Shown in pieces: positions 1 to 7,700 of a stretch of 34,308 bases of DNA (within the stretch, counting starts at the first letter, position 1; the number at the start of each line of letters is the position of its first letter). Both the position numbers and the translations under genes were made by a program. Origin of the DNA: an uncultured Prevotellaceae bacterium. GTDB lineage: Bacteria; Bacteroidota; Bacteroidia; Bacteroidales; Bacteroidaceae. The stretch spans positions 1 through 34,308 of the forward strand of contig ONYA01000032.1 of assembly GCA_900321965.1 (NCBI GenBank), read 5' to 3'. The notes under the pieces were generated by a model. It was not told the origin of the DNA and made no database searches. It saw only the letters and a list, made by a program, of their open reading frames with translations.

Positions 1-92
1 TCTACTTCTGCGAAATACTTGCCATACGCGGACGAGGTGTCGTTAGCGTTCTGACGAAGATTGATCACCATTGGAATGTTTGATCTTGCCAT
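1..92 (-). CDS. HU-like DNA-binding protein, N-terminal part (cut by window edge)
   Basis: Only the first ~30 codons lie in the window. Read on the minus strand from ATG at 92, they give MARSNIPMVINLRQN followed by a segment ending YGKYFAEV. The basic, Asn-rich start and the 'AYGKYxAEV' strand resemble the N-terminus of the HU-like DNA-binding proteins common in Bacteroidales (known family, recognised by eye). An AAAGGA stretch lies about 10 nt upstream of the start. In other genomes such proteins sit beside DUF4248 and VirE-N/DUF3987 genes. A DUF4248-type gene follows divergently at 619, which supports the call. The C-terminal part is not visible, so any extra domain is unknown. Confidence 0.6.
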   Translation of the reverse strand, partial: MARSNIPMVINLRQNANDTSSAYGKYFAEV

Positions 93-233
93 AATTTAAA
101 ATCCTTTCTTTTCTTCTGCAATGCAAAATTACTACAATATTCTGACCCCTGCAAGGCTTTTTCTACTCCGAATCAGGATCTATAAGGTTCCATAAGGTTA
201 TATATAATTACGACAAGCGAGGGCTTTATTTTT

Positions 234-335
234 ACGACAACTTAGACAACAAAGACAACATTTATAGGCGACAAGTTTGTCGCCATTGGCAGCAGTGCTG
301 CCAGAAAAAAGTTGTCTAAGTTGTCATAGTTGTCG
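234..335. repeat. Inverted-repeat element with GACAAC words
   Basis: The left arm (234-259) contains GACAAC three times at 9-bp spacing. The right arm (311-335) carries GTTGTC three times, facing it. Between the arms are two shorter perfect hairpins: GGCGACAAGTTTGTCGCC (267-284) and GGCAGCAGTGCTGCC (288-302). The element lies in the gap between the divergent HU-like and DUF4248-type genes. No coding sequence is credible here. Function is unknown; it could be a mobile hairpin, a binding site or a transcript 3' structure. Confidence 0.75.
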
Positions 336-391
336 TTAATAAAAAAAATTTGTATTGTGTATTTATGGAAACGAATAGTGCATATTTTTGT

Positions 392-540
392 AAACGAATT
401 GCCATAATAACAACTAATTTTCATAATAATATTATTCTTATTAGTGAAATAAATTATGGTCAATTATGGTAATTCGTTTCATAAACAATTATAATTCTCA
501 TTAGTGGATTAAATTATGGTCAATTACGGCAATTCGTTTC
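392..540. repeat. Family-A palindromic repeat, one full and one partial copy
   Basis: A full ~89-bp copy (392-480) starts AAACGAATTGCC and ends with its near complement GGTAATTCGTTTC. A second copy (481-540) keeps the middle and right arm (GGCAATTCGTTTC) but has lost its left arm. Scraps of a further left arm are visible near 368-376. The centre is AT-rich and contains ATAATAATATTATT. The reverse complement closely matches the three tandem copies at 24697-25018, so the two sites are in opposite orientation. Confidence 0.85.
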
Positions 541-585
541 TCAAAAATATCCTTCTATTTATTTCCATATCTCATTTATTTTTTG

Positions 586-593
586 TACCTTTG
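586..593 (+). promoter_or_regulatory. Bacteroidetes -7 box upstream of the DUF4248-type gene
   Basis: TACCTTTG matches the Bacteroidetes -7 consensus TAnnTTTG and is followed by CAG. It lies 25 bp upstream of the ATG at 619. No clear TTG is seen 19-21 bp upstream, so the -33 element is weak. Because this box would sit inside any ORF begun at the TTG at 583, it supports ATG 619 as the true start. Confidence 0.6.
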
Positions 594-618
594 CAGAGCA
601 GAAGAACATCACACATTT

Positions 619-819
619 ATGTCGCAAAACACAAGATCTTTCGGTCGCACCGAGCTCGCCCAATGCTATTTCCCTAACATCCAGCCGCAGTCAGCCTGGC
701 TCAAGCTAAAGTCCCTCCTACAGGAAGACCCTGACCTGCAGCCCCTCACACAGCTTCGCCGTCGCACCTTCCTCCCATGTGAAGTAAACAAAATTTACCA
801 ACGCCTAGGGCAGCCCTGA
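619..819 (+). CDS. DUF4248-type small protein
   Basis: A 66-aa protein beginning MSQNTRSFGRTELAQCYFPN. The pattern R-x-ELAxxYFP near the N-terminus, a middle helix with 'SAWLKLKSLL', and an end of the form 'FLPxEVxxIYxxLGQP' fit the DUF4248 family, whose members are of similar length. The family has no established biochemical function. In Bacteroidales it is repeatedly found beside HU-like, lysozyme/amidase and VirE-N/DUF3987 genes. The first of these lies divergently upstream; the others lie about 24 kb away in this window. ATG 619 is preferred over an in-frame TTG at 583 because the latter overlaps the promoter box. The stop codon lies in the loop of a terminator hairpin. Confidence 0.7.
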   Translation: MSQNTRSFGRTELAQCYFPNIQPQSAWLKLKSLLQEDPDLQPLTQLRRRTFLPCEVNKIYQRLGQP

Positions 820-831
820 CTGCCCTTTTTT
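808..831 (+). terminator. Intrinsic terminator overlapping the DUF4248-type stop codon
   Basis: GGGCAG (808-813) pairs with CTGCCC (820-825), followed by six T residues (826-831). The TGA stop of the preceding gene (817-819) lies in the loop, so the last codons form the left arm of the hairpin. Confidence 0.75.
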
Positions 832-984
832 CGAGCTTTTCAGGCTCTTTGGCTTTCCACAGCCCAAACTCTGGGTTTCAAATTTTGAAACACGCACTTT
901 AAACTCTCAAAAACCTCCCTTTCCCCTACCCTTCCTAAGGCGATATTTCACAACTGAACGATTGTAAATAATTTTATTGTCATT

Positions 985-1142
985 TGTTTCAGCGTTTCAG
1001 TTGTTTCAGTTCATTTTTAGCCTACACACATCTCTAACTTACAACTACATATTATATATATTATAATATATATAATATATAGATAAAATATCCGTCTTTA
1101 AGCCCTCTCCATTTCAACTGAAACAACTGAAACGCTGAAACA
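985..1142. repeat. Inverted-repeat element with GTTTCAG words
   Basis: The left arm (985-1011) carries GTTTCAG three times at 8-9 bp spacing. The right arm (1116-1142) is its perfect 27-bp reverse complement. The ~104 bp between them include a nearly pure A/T palindromic stretch around 1050-1080. The stretch 832-984 before it shows no gene. GTTTCAG words of the same kind recur inside the primase-like gene near 26254-26360. Confidence 0.85.
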
Positions 1143-1188
1143 GCGGAAGCATTATTTTGGCAACGGAATAACACAGCTTTTAACAAAG

Positions 1189-1291
1189 ACACGGCTTCCT
1201 CTGCGCTGAGAAAGCCGTGTCCTTAATTCATTAAGGCCGTGTTAATCCGTGCCTATTAAAGATTCTGTGTAATTCCGTGTAAATCCGTGGC
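1189..1291. repeat. CCGTGT-word repeat element
   Basis: GACACGGCTT (1189-1198) faces AAGCCGTGTC (1212-1221) as a perfect 10-bp hairpin. It is followed by a run in which CCGTGT/CCGTGG words recur every ~10 bp (about 1235-1290). It abuts the promoter of the next gene. Fragments of the same word (CACGGATTACACGG, AGTCCGTGTCATTCCG) occur in the insertion in the primase-like gene. No gene is visible between 1143 and 1350. Confidence 0.65.
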
Positions 1292-1350
1292 TAAATCAGA
1301 AATGATGGGGTAACAAAACGTGACGCCATAAAAATAAATCTCGATTTATT

Positions 1351-1380
1351 TTGCCGTTCGGGAATTTTTTCCTATCTTTG
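1351..1380 (+). promoter_or_regulatory. Bacteroidetes promoter (TTG-N19-TATCTTTG)
   Basis: TTG at 1351-1353 and TATCTTTG at 1373-1380 are separated by 19 bp, the spacing usual for the primary sigma factor of Bacteroidetes. The ATG of the DUF3791-type gene lies 26 bp downstream. No other convincing promoter is visible before the large secreted-protein genes, so this one may also drive them. Confidence 0.7.
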
Positions 1381-1406
1381 CAGCGAGAATATAAATAAAG
1401 AAGAAT

Positions 1407-1631
1407 ATGGGATATAGTAATCACGACAAGATGGAGTGGACACTCATTCTCGCATTGGAGTTCGGACGTAGGTTCGGACTGACACTCAAACAGGCATTCA
1501 ACTACCTGAGCCGCTACGGAGGCATCGCCTTCGTTGATGAGCACTATGACTACTGCCATACACAGTCCTTCCAGTCGATGGTTGCCGATATGGCAGAATA
1601 CTGCCATAGGAAAGGAGGCGCGCTGATATGA
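1407..1631 (+). CDS. DUF3791-type small protein
   Basis: A 74-aa protein. Its helical start, 'FGLTLKQAFNYLSRYGGI' and the end 'VDEHYDYCHTQSFQSMVADM' match the DUF3791 pattern: a helix, then YDxxHTQ, then a helix with a basic end. DUF3791 genes in gut bacteria are commonly followed by a DUF3990 gene beginning 'MxLYHG'. Here the stop codon overlaps the next ATG (ATGA), and that next frame starts MILYHG, so the pairing was present but the partner is destroyed. A toxin-antitoxin-like or ADP-ribosyl-transferase-like role is sometimes suggested for such pairs; nothing in the sequence proves it. Confidence 0.7.
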   Translation: MGYSNHDKMEWTLILALEFGRRFGLTLKQAFNYLSRYGGIAFVDEHYDYCHTQSFQSMVADMAEYCHRKGGALI

Positions 1632-1943
1632 TCCTCTACCACGGTACGCTACAGAGTGCTATCGAGCGTGTAAACGCCCTCACTACCAAGGAGGAGGCAT
1701 GGAAACTGATGGCAGAACTGTATAGAGGCTTGCGGCTATCACTGGGGTGGCAAGTGGACAGCCGATCATGCCCTCAAGCGTACTGGAGATGCGCGAAGAC
1801 CAGAAGAAAAAGATAACCACTCCCTGTTCCGCGAGCGTCTCAACGGTGTCGTGATCAACACAGACGACTGGTATGATCTCTTCGGCGTCAAACCAGGCGA
1901 CAAGCTCTATCTCGCCCCCGAGAAACGAGCCAAGATCTGGTAA
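1628..1943 (+). pseudogene. Broken chimeric gene: DUF3990-like start, M13 (PepO-type) peptidase C-terminus
   Basis: The frame from ATG 1628 stops at 1816 (62 codons). It begins MILYHGT, as DUF3990 proteins do, and continues 'RVNALTTKEEAWKLMAELYR', which loosely resembles an N-terminal helix of M13 peptidases. In the frame shifted by +1, an open stretch reaches TAA at 1941-1943 and ends 'DDWYDLFGVKPGDKLYLAP' followed by EKRAKIW. This is very close to the characteristic C-terminus of M13 metallopeptidases (NGV..N...WYDAFxVKxGDKxYLxPExRxxIW). The zinc motif HExxH and the ENxAD motif are absent. I read it as a deletion and frameshift scar joining at least two former genes. The C-terminal assignment is fairly firm; the N-terminal part is inference. 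Confidence 0.55.
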
Positions 1944-2015
1944 ACGGCCTCGGCTTTGCCGCCTTACCCTAAAGACAGAAACAGAAAAGATAGTAGACAT
2001 AATCATACAGAAGAA

Positions 2016-4571
2016 ATGAACAGAAAATCAAACCATCAAAATCTTCTTCGGACGGCGCTGACGACGGCCGGAACGAGCATGACGCGCTGGGCCGTGACGC
2101 TGGCCATGGTGATGATGACAACGGCTTCGGCGCTGGCCGAGACCTCGTACATCACCGACCTGATGCTCATCGGCAAGAACGACAAGAGTGAGGCCCAAGA
2201 GCTAAAGGCTCAATACGTGGAGCAGGGCTGGACGGCCATCGACCAAGACCTGAACGCAGGCTGCGGCTCCAGCAGCGACTACATCTATCTACTCTACAAA
2301 GTAGGCGGTTTAGCATCTGCCAACCAGTCGTTCATCACAGACATCTATATCACCGCAGACAAGACTAGCGATATTTTAGCTACCCGAACCATCGAGGGCA
2401 GGCAATACAACCTCGTACCCTACGACGGCGACAACCACTTTAAGAGCAAGAAGGGCGACCTGAACAGCAACGCTGGCGGTGCCGACATCCACCTCTATTA
2501 CACCACGGATTATCTCCCAAACGGAAAAGCCATCAGCTCCATCGTCTTCAACGGGACGAGTATCGGCGCTGTGGACAAGGACGGTAATAATTCTACGGAC
2601 TTAGGCTACGACCTGAATAGTGGTACTAATAAGGGCGACAAAATCTACATGCACTGCGAAATCAACAAAGCGCCAAAGTGGATCATTGAGAAATCGTCCG
2701 ACGGCGGCAGATGTATCATCAAAGGATTCGAGAAGCCGTCAGGCGGAATGGATAAGTCTGAAATAAAAGTCTTCCCCTCCATACTTGGCGGTGCTCGGGT
2801 GGTAGCAATAGGTCAGGGGGTGGAATTCAGTATTTTTACGAATCTTGAGACCATCTATTTCAACGAAGACTTTTTAACGTCTGAGATGATTTCTATGAAT
2901 GGATGCACTTATTTACAGCATGTCCATACCGTTGATAATAGTGGCAATGTGAAAAAATCTGATGAGCTGCCATCATGCATCACAAGCATTCCTAAGGAGG
3001 GATTCTCTGGCTGCTCTGCCCTGAAAAACATTACCATCCCAGCCAGCGTGACGAGCATTGGGGATAATGCCTTCAAAGGTTGCAGTGGATTATCGACCAT
3101 TACTGTGGACCCCCAAAATCCGAACTACAAAAGTATTAATGGTGTGCTGTTAGATATGGCAGAAACGACCATTTTATATTACCCGCCTGCTAATCCGACC
3201 ACTACTTTTGTTATTCCGGCCAGCATGACGAGTATCGCGGAAAATACCTTTGAAGGCTGTAGTCATTTGGCGACCATTAATGTGGATCCCAATAATCCGA
3301 ACTACACAAGTATTGATGGTGTGCTGTTAGATAAGGCAGAAACGACCATTTTATATTTCCCCCCTGCTAATCCTACCACTACATTTGTTATTCCGGCCAG
3401 CGTGACGAGCATCGCGGAAAAAGCCAATGAAGGCTGTCGTTATTTGAAGGCTATTTATGTGGACAATGGTAATCCTAACTACATAAGTATTGATGGTGTG
3501 CTGCTGGATAAGACAGGGACGACCCTTTTATTATTCCCTGCAGCATATCCGAGCACGAATTACGTCATCCCCGATGGTGTGACGAGCATCAAAGAAGATG
3601 CATTTTCTGGCCGAACCATACTGACAAGCATCACTTTCCCGGGCAGCATGAAGATAGTCGGATGTGATGTCTTCTATAAATGCACCTTTCTGAAAAGTGT
3701 CACTATTGAGAATGGTGTGGAGCGCATCGATAAAGATGCCTTTTACCGTTGCACCAACCTAACAAGCATCAACATCCCTAGCAGTGTGACGAGCATCGGG
3801 TGGTTTGCTTTCGCTGGCACCGGCCTGACAAGCGTCACTATCCCGGGTAGCGTGGAGAGCATCGGACAATATGCCTTCTATGAGTGCGATGCCCTGGAAT
3901 CAATCAGCATCTTGGGAAATCCGAAGATTTGCAAAGATGCAATCCCCGATGACGCGACGGTGACACTCAGCCTGACGGCGAATGACGCTAACGGGGCGAA
4001 GTGGATGACATTCTATAACGACCGCTATAACTTCCAGGCCGACGAAAACACGACGGTCTATAAGGCCACAGTGGTCGGACAGAGCCTTGTGCTGACCGAG
4101 GTAGAGGACAAGATTGTCAATGGAGCGGAGTGGGATCATAAAGATGATTTTTTTGATGATGATATTATAGCTCCAGCGACGGCGGTCATCCTGAAATCGA
4201 CGGGCAATCCCGTGATGACACGCACTGAGACGGAAAGTAGCGACACACGGGCTAACGACCTCGTTGGCACGACGGATACGAAGGCGACACCCGCCAACTG
4301 CTTCACGCTGGCCAGCGGCCCGAAGGGAGTGGGATTCTACCGCTATACGGGCAAGGAGGTGGCAGCCCGCAAGGCCTATCTCATCTACAACGGGGCCAGC
4401 GCCGCCCGCGAGTTCATCGGGTTCGACGAGACGACAGGGATCGTTTCGATGGAAGATGTAAGAAGTAAGATGGAAGATGTATGGTACAGCCTCGACGGCC
4501 GGAAGCTGCAGGGCGAGCCCGCGAAGAAGGGCATCTATGTGAGAAACGGTTATACGGTCATCATTAAATAA
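2016..4571 (+). CDS. Secreted BspA-type leucine-rich-repeat protein with C-terminal tail
   Basis: An 851-aa protein. ATG 2016 is chosen because it starts MNRKSNHQNLLR, nearly the same as the start of the gene at 4756, and leads into a signal peptide ending near residue 44 (ASALA). Residues ~45-320 are not recognised. Residues ~325-645 are LRR_5/BspA-type repeats with the recurrent core 'IPASVTSIGDNAFKGCSGL'. A 59-codon unit (NPNYxSIxGVLLDxAETT, then PANPTTTFVIPAS) occurs three times in tandem from about 3105 to 3600. The last ~30 residues (YSLDGRKL, then KKGIYVRNGYTVIIK) form the short tail typical of exported Prevotella proteins, related to T9SS-type tails. It is probably surface-exposed or secreted and used for adhesion. 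It is first in a tight run of genes. Confidence 0.85.
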   Translation: MNRKSNHQNLLRTALTTAGTSMTRWAVTLAMVMMTTASALAETSYITDLMLIGKNDKSEAQELKAQYVEQGWTAIDQDLNAGCGSSSDYIYLLYKVGGLASANQSFITDIYITADKTSDILATRTIEGRQYNLVPYDGDNHFKSKKGDLNSNAGGADIHLYYTTDYLPNGKAISSIVFNGTSIGAVDKDGNNSTDLGYDLNSGTNKGDKIYMHCEINKAPKWIIEKSSDGGRCIIKGFEKPSGGMDKSEIKVFPSILGGARVVAIGQGVEFSIFTNLETIYFNEDFLTSEMISMNGCTYLQHVHTVDNSGNVKKSDELPSCITSIPKEGFSGCSALKNITIPASVTSIGDNAFKGCSGLSTITVDPQNPNYKSINGVLLDMAETTILYYPPANPTTTFVIPASMTSIAENTFEGCSHLATINVDPNNPNYTSIDGVLLDKAETTILYFPPANPTTTFVIPASVTSIAEKANEGCRYLKAIYVDNGNPNYISIDGVLLDKTGTTLLLFPAAYPSTNYVIPDGVTSIKEDAFSGRTILTSITFPGSMKIVGCDVFYKCTFLKSVTIENGVERIDKDAFYRCTNLTSINIPSSVTSIGWFAFAGTGLTSVTIPGSVESIGQYAFYECDALESISILGNPKICKDAIPDDATVTLSLTANDANGAKWMTFYNDRYNFQADENTTVYKATVVGQSLVLTEVEDKIVNGAEWDHKDDFFDDDIIAPATAVILKSTGNPVMTRTETESSDTRANDLVGTTDTKATPANCFTLASGPKGVGFYRYTGKEVAARKAYLIYNGASAAREFIGFDETTGIVSMEDVRSKMEDVWYSLDGRKLQGEPAKKGIYVRNGYTVIIK

Positions 4572-4588
4572 ATAAGGAGGAAACCACT

Positions 4589-4726
4589 ATGACATCATAT
4601 AATAATAAGGAACGTGCCTACGCGGCACCATCAATCAAGGTCTTCCGGCTCGACACCCGCCAGCGCCTGCTGTCAGGCTCGCCGCTACCCATCGACGACG
4701 AAGACACCACCGACAATCAGTGGTAA
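4589..4726 (+). CDS. Short 'LLSGSP' peptide associated with surface-protein operons
   Basis: A 45-aa peptide beginning MTSYNNKERAYAAPSIKVF. It contains 'RLLSGSPLPIDDED' and ends in NQW. It starts 17 bp after the LRR gene and has a perfect AAGGAGG ribosome site (4574-4580) 8 nt before ATG, unusual in a phylum that rarely uses strong Shine-Dalgarno sites. The arrangement 'aromatic-xxP-x-hydrophobic strand-LLxGSP-acidic end' is shared with the 42-aa peptide at 21683. Many Bacteroidales carry such 40-60-aa genes, generally unannotated. No signal peptide or membrane helix is seen. The function is unknown. Confidence 0.65.
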   Translation: MTSYNNKERAYAAPSIKVFRLDTRQRLLSGSPLPIDDEDTTDNQW

Positions 4727-4755
4727 ACCAGAGTGAAACAAAATCAACCAACGAT

Positions 4756-7700
4756 ATGAATAGAAAGTCAATCCATCAGAATCTTCTGCGCCGGGCGGTG
4801 ATGCTTGCCGTGGTGATGATCAGCATGTTAGCCCTCCCCACCGGGGCCTGGGCGCAACAAGGCTTTGATACCAACCAATACACCCTCACGCTTGACGACA
4901 ACTATGAAGGAGGAGAAATACGAAGATTTCCCAACATACAAAGTGGCAACACAGTCATACCGACCGAACCTTCTCGGAAATACTTATCGTTCTTAGGCTG
5001 GGCCACGTCAGTGGATGGGGATGTCGTGTATGAGCCGGGGAAAGAGGTTTGCATTACGAGCGACATGACGCTCTACGCCAAGTGGCCGCCTTTAAGCGGT
5101 ACATATGGCGATTTTGAACTAACTTGGAGCGTCACGAAGAGTGCAGGCAGTGTCGAATATGATGTGCTCACCATTTCGGGTAGTGGGGGTATGTCATATA
5201 GCACCGAATATCCCTGGTCTGTCTATCAGAATCTTATCAAAACCATTGTTATCGAATATGGTGTCACATCCATAGGGAATTATGCGTTTTATGATTTTCC
5301 TAACGTCACCTCGCTGAGCATCGGCAATAGCGTGCAGACCATCGAAGCTGCTTTCGTATTAGATAACCTTACAACGGACATTGTCCTCCCTGCCAGCGTG
5401 ACGAGCATCGGGGAATTTGCGTTTGATGGTGTCGCAAGTGAAACGGCAAACGGCATCAGCATCACGGCTGCCGAGGGCAGCCAGCTTGCAAGCATCAGTA
5501 GCCTGGCTTTCGGTGGCAGTGCATCCAAGGCCGTCATTGACCTGAGCAACTGTACCGAGCTCAAGACCATCGGCGGGGAACAGACATTCCAAGGTACCCA
5601 GGATGTCACGCTGCCCCATACCGTTACCAGCATCGCACAATATGCGTTTGGAAAAAATTATATCTTCTCTGGCGAGCATGTCTATATCGTCGTGCCAGCG
5701 GGCCATGTGCTGACGGTGAACGGCAAGCCCTACAACGGCACGCTGACCGACGGCAAGGCCGACCTGATTCCTTACCTGTTCGACAATCCCGGAAAAAGGG
5801 CCCCAAGTAATGCCCTCACGCTGGCGATGGAAAAGGCTGTGGCGCCGGTGTCCGGGACCTATCAGCTCTCGGGCGACTACGTCAGTTTCTACGACGAGGA
5901 GACCAATCCCATCACCGAGGCCGCTGTGGGCGAGACGGTGATCGTGGGGCCCGACCCCAACAAGTTCCCGCAAGGCAAATACTTCACGCACCAGTACACG
6001 GCAACCGATGGCGTGACCGTCACGGTGGAGGAAAATGGCGACGGCACGTTCATCATGCCCGCCAAGAACGTTTCGGTATCCGCCGTGCTGGCAGAGCAGG
6101 AGGAGTACGCCCTCAACCTGATCACCACCGAGCCACAGGATATCCCCAAGTCGGTTTGGCTGGTGTCCTACAGTCTGATGGACTACAACGTGGTCGACGA
6201 CGAGACCGGCGACCGGTTCCTCGACCTGAACCTCGACGGCAAGCGCGACGTGCTGCTGGAGAAGAACTACGACGAGACGACCGAGGTGACGAGCTTCCGC
6301 GCCATCCGCCAGCCCGGAGCCGATGACATTACGGAAAACCTCCGCTTCGACGTGAGCTATATTGAGCCGCTGCAGTACAACAGTTTGCTACTGCTGTTCA
6401 AGCCCCAGGCCATCCAGTCTGACTGGATCACCGTAGGCGACGGTACGCCCCTCGTCTATAACGGCCAGGCACAGACGCCAGCGGTCGTCGTGAAGGACGG
6501 CGCGACGACGCTCTCGGCCGAGACGGACTATGACGTGACATACAGTAACAATATGAACGCATGCGAGGCCACTGCCGAGAACGCGCCCAAGGTCACCGTC
6601 ACCGCCAAGGCCACGAGCACGAGCTATACCGGCACAGCCACGGCGACGTTCACCATCGCGCCGAAGGTGGTGACCTCACCGACGATCACGCTGAGCGCCA
6701 CGAGCGCCGCGTATAACGGCAGCGACCTGACACCAACGGTAACTGCTGTGAAGGACGGTGAGACGACCATCTCTAATACGGAATATATCGTGAGTTACAA
6801 AAAGGGCTCCGAAGCCGTGGAGAAGTGCATAGAGCCGGGCGAATACACCGTGGTCATCTCTGACGGGGAAGGCGGAAACTACACCGTCAGCGGAACGGCT
6901 ACGTTCACCATCACCAAGGAGGCCATCGACGCCGTGATCCATTTAATCAATGAAATCGGAACGGTGGAGTACACTGATGAAAGCAAGACGAAGATCGATG
7001 CCGCCCGCACGGCCTACGACGCGCTGAACGATGCGCAGCAAAAGCTCGTGACGAACTATGCGATGCTGACCGCCGCAGAAACAACTTATGCGGAACTCAA
7101 GGCAGAGGCAGAGGCACAAGCCGCTGTGGAACTGGCCGCCAAGCAGAAAGCCTTTGAAGAAAGGATCAAGGCCGAGGGATATAGTGACACCTACGACGGA
7201 CTGACACATAAGATCACTGTGACGGCACCAGAGGAAGCTACAGTGAAGTACGGCACGGAAGAAGGCAAGTATGGCTCAGACAATCCCTCGTTTAAGGATG
7301 CCGGCACCTATACTGTCTATTACGAAGTGTCGACGGAAGGCCTCACGTCTGTCACCGGCTCTGCCGAAGTCAAGATCACGCGCAAGGCCCTGTCATTGGT
7401 TGCCGACCAGGTGACCATCACCGAGGGAGAAACGCTGCCAACGACGTTCACGGGCAGCATCACGGGCTTCGTCACGGGCGAAGGACTGGGTGACACTGAT
7501 GTGCTGGCATTCTCACTCGATAACCCAGAGGCATCGGCTGTGGGCAGCTATTCAATAACTGGTACGCTGAACAGTGCTACCAGCGGCGACTACGGACAGA
7601 ACTACACCTTCGCCAACGCCGCCTCAAACGCAACGGCCTTCACCATCAATGCAAAGCCGACACCGGATCCGACACCAGAGCCTACACCGACACCGATTCC

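Noticed and set aside
1050-1080. AT-rich palindrome as a possible replication origin
   Set aside because: It is only the centre of the GTTTCAG inverted repeat. No DnaA-type boxes or replication genes adjoin it.
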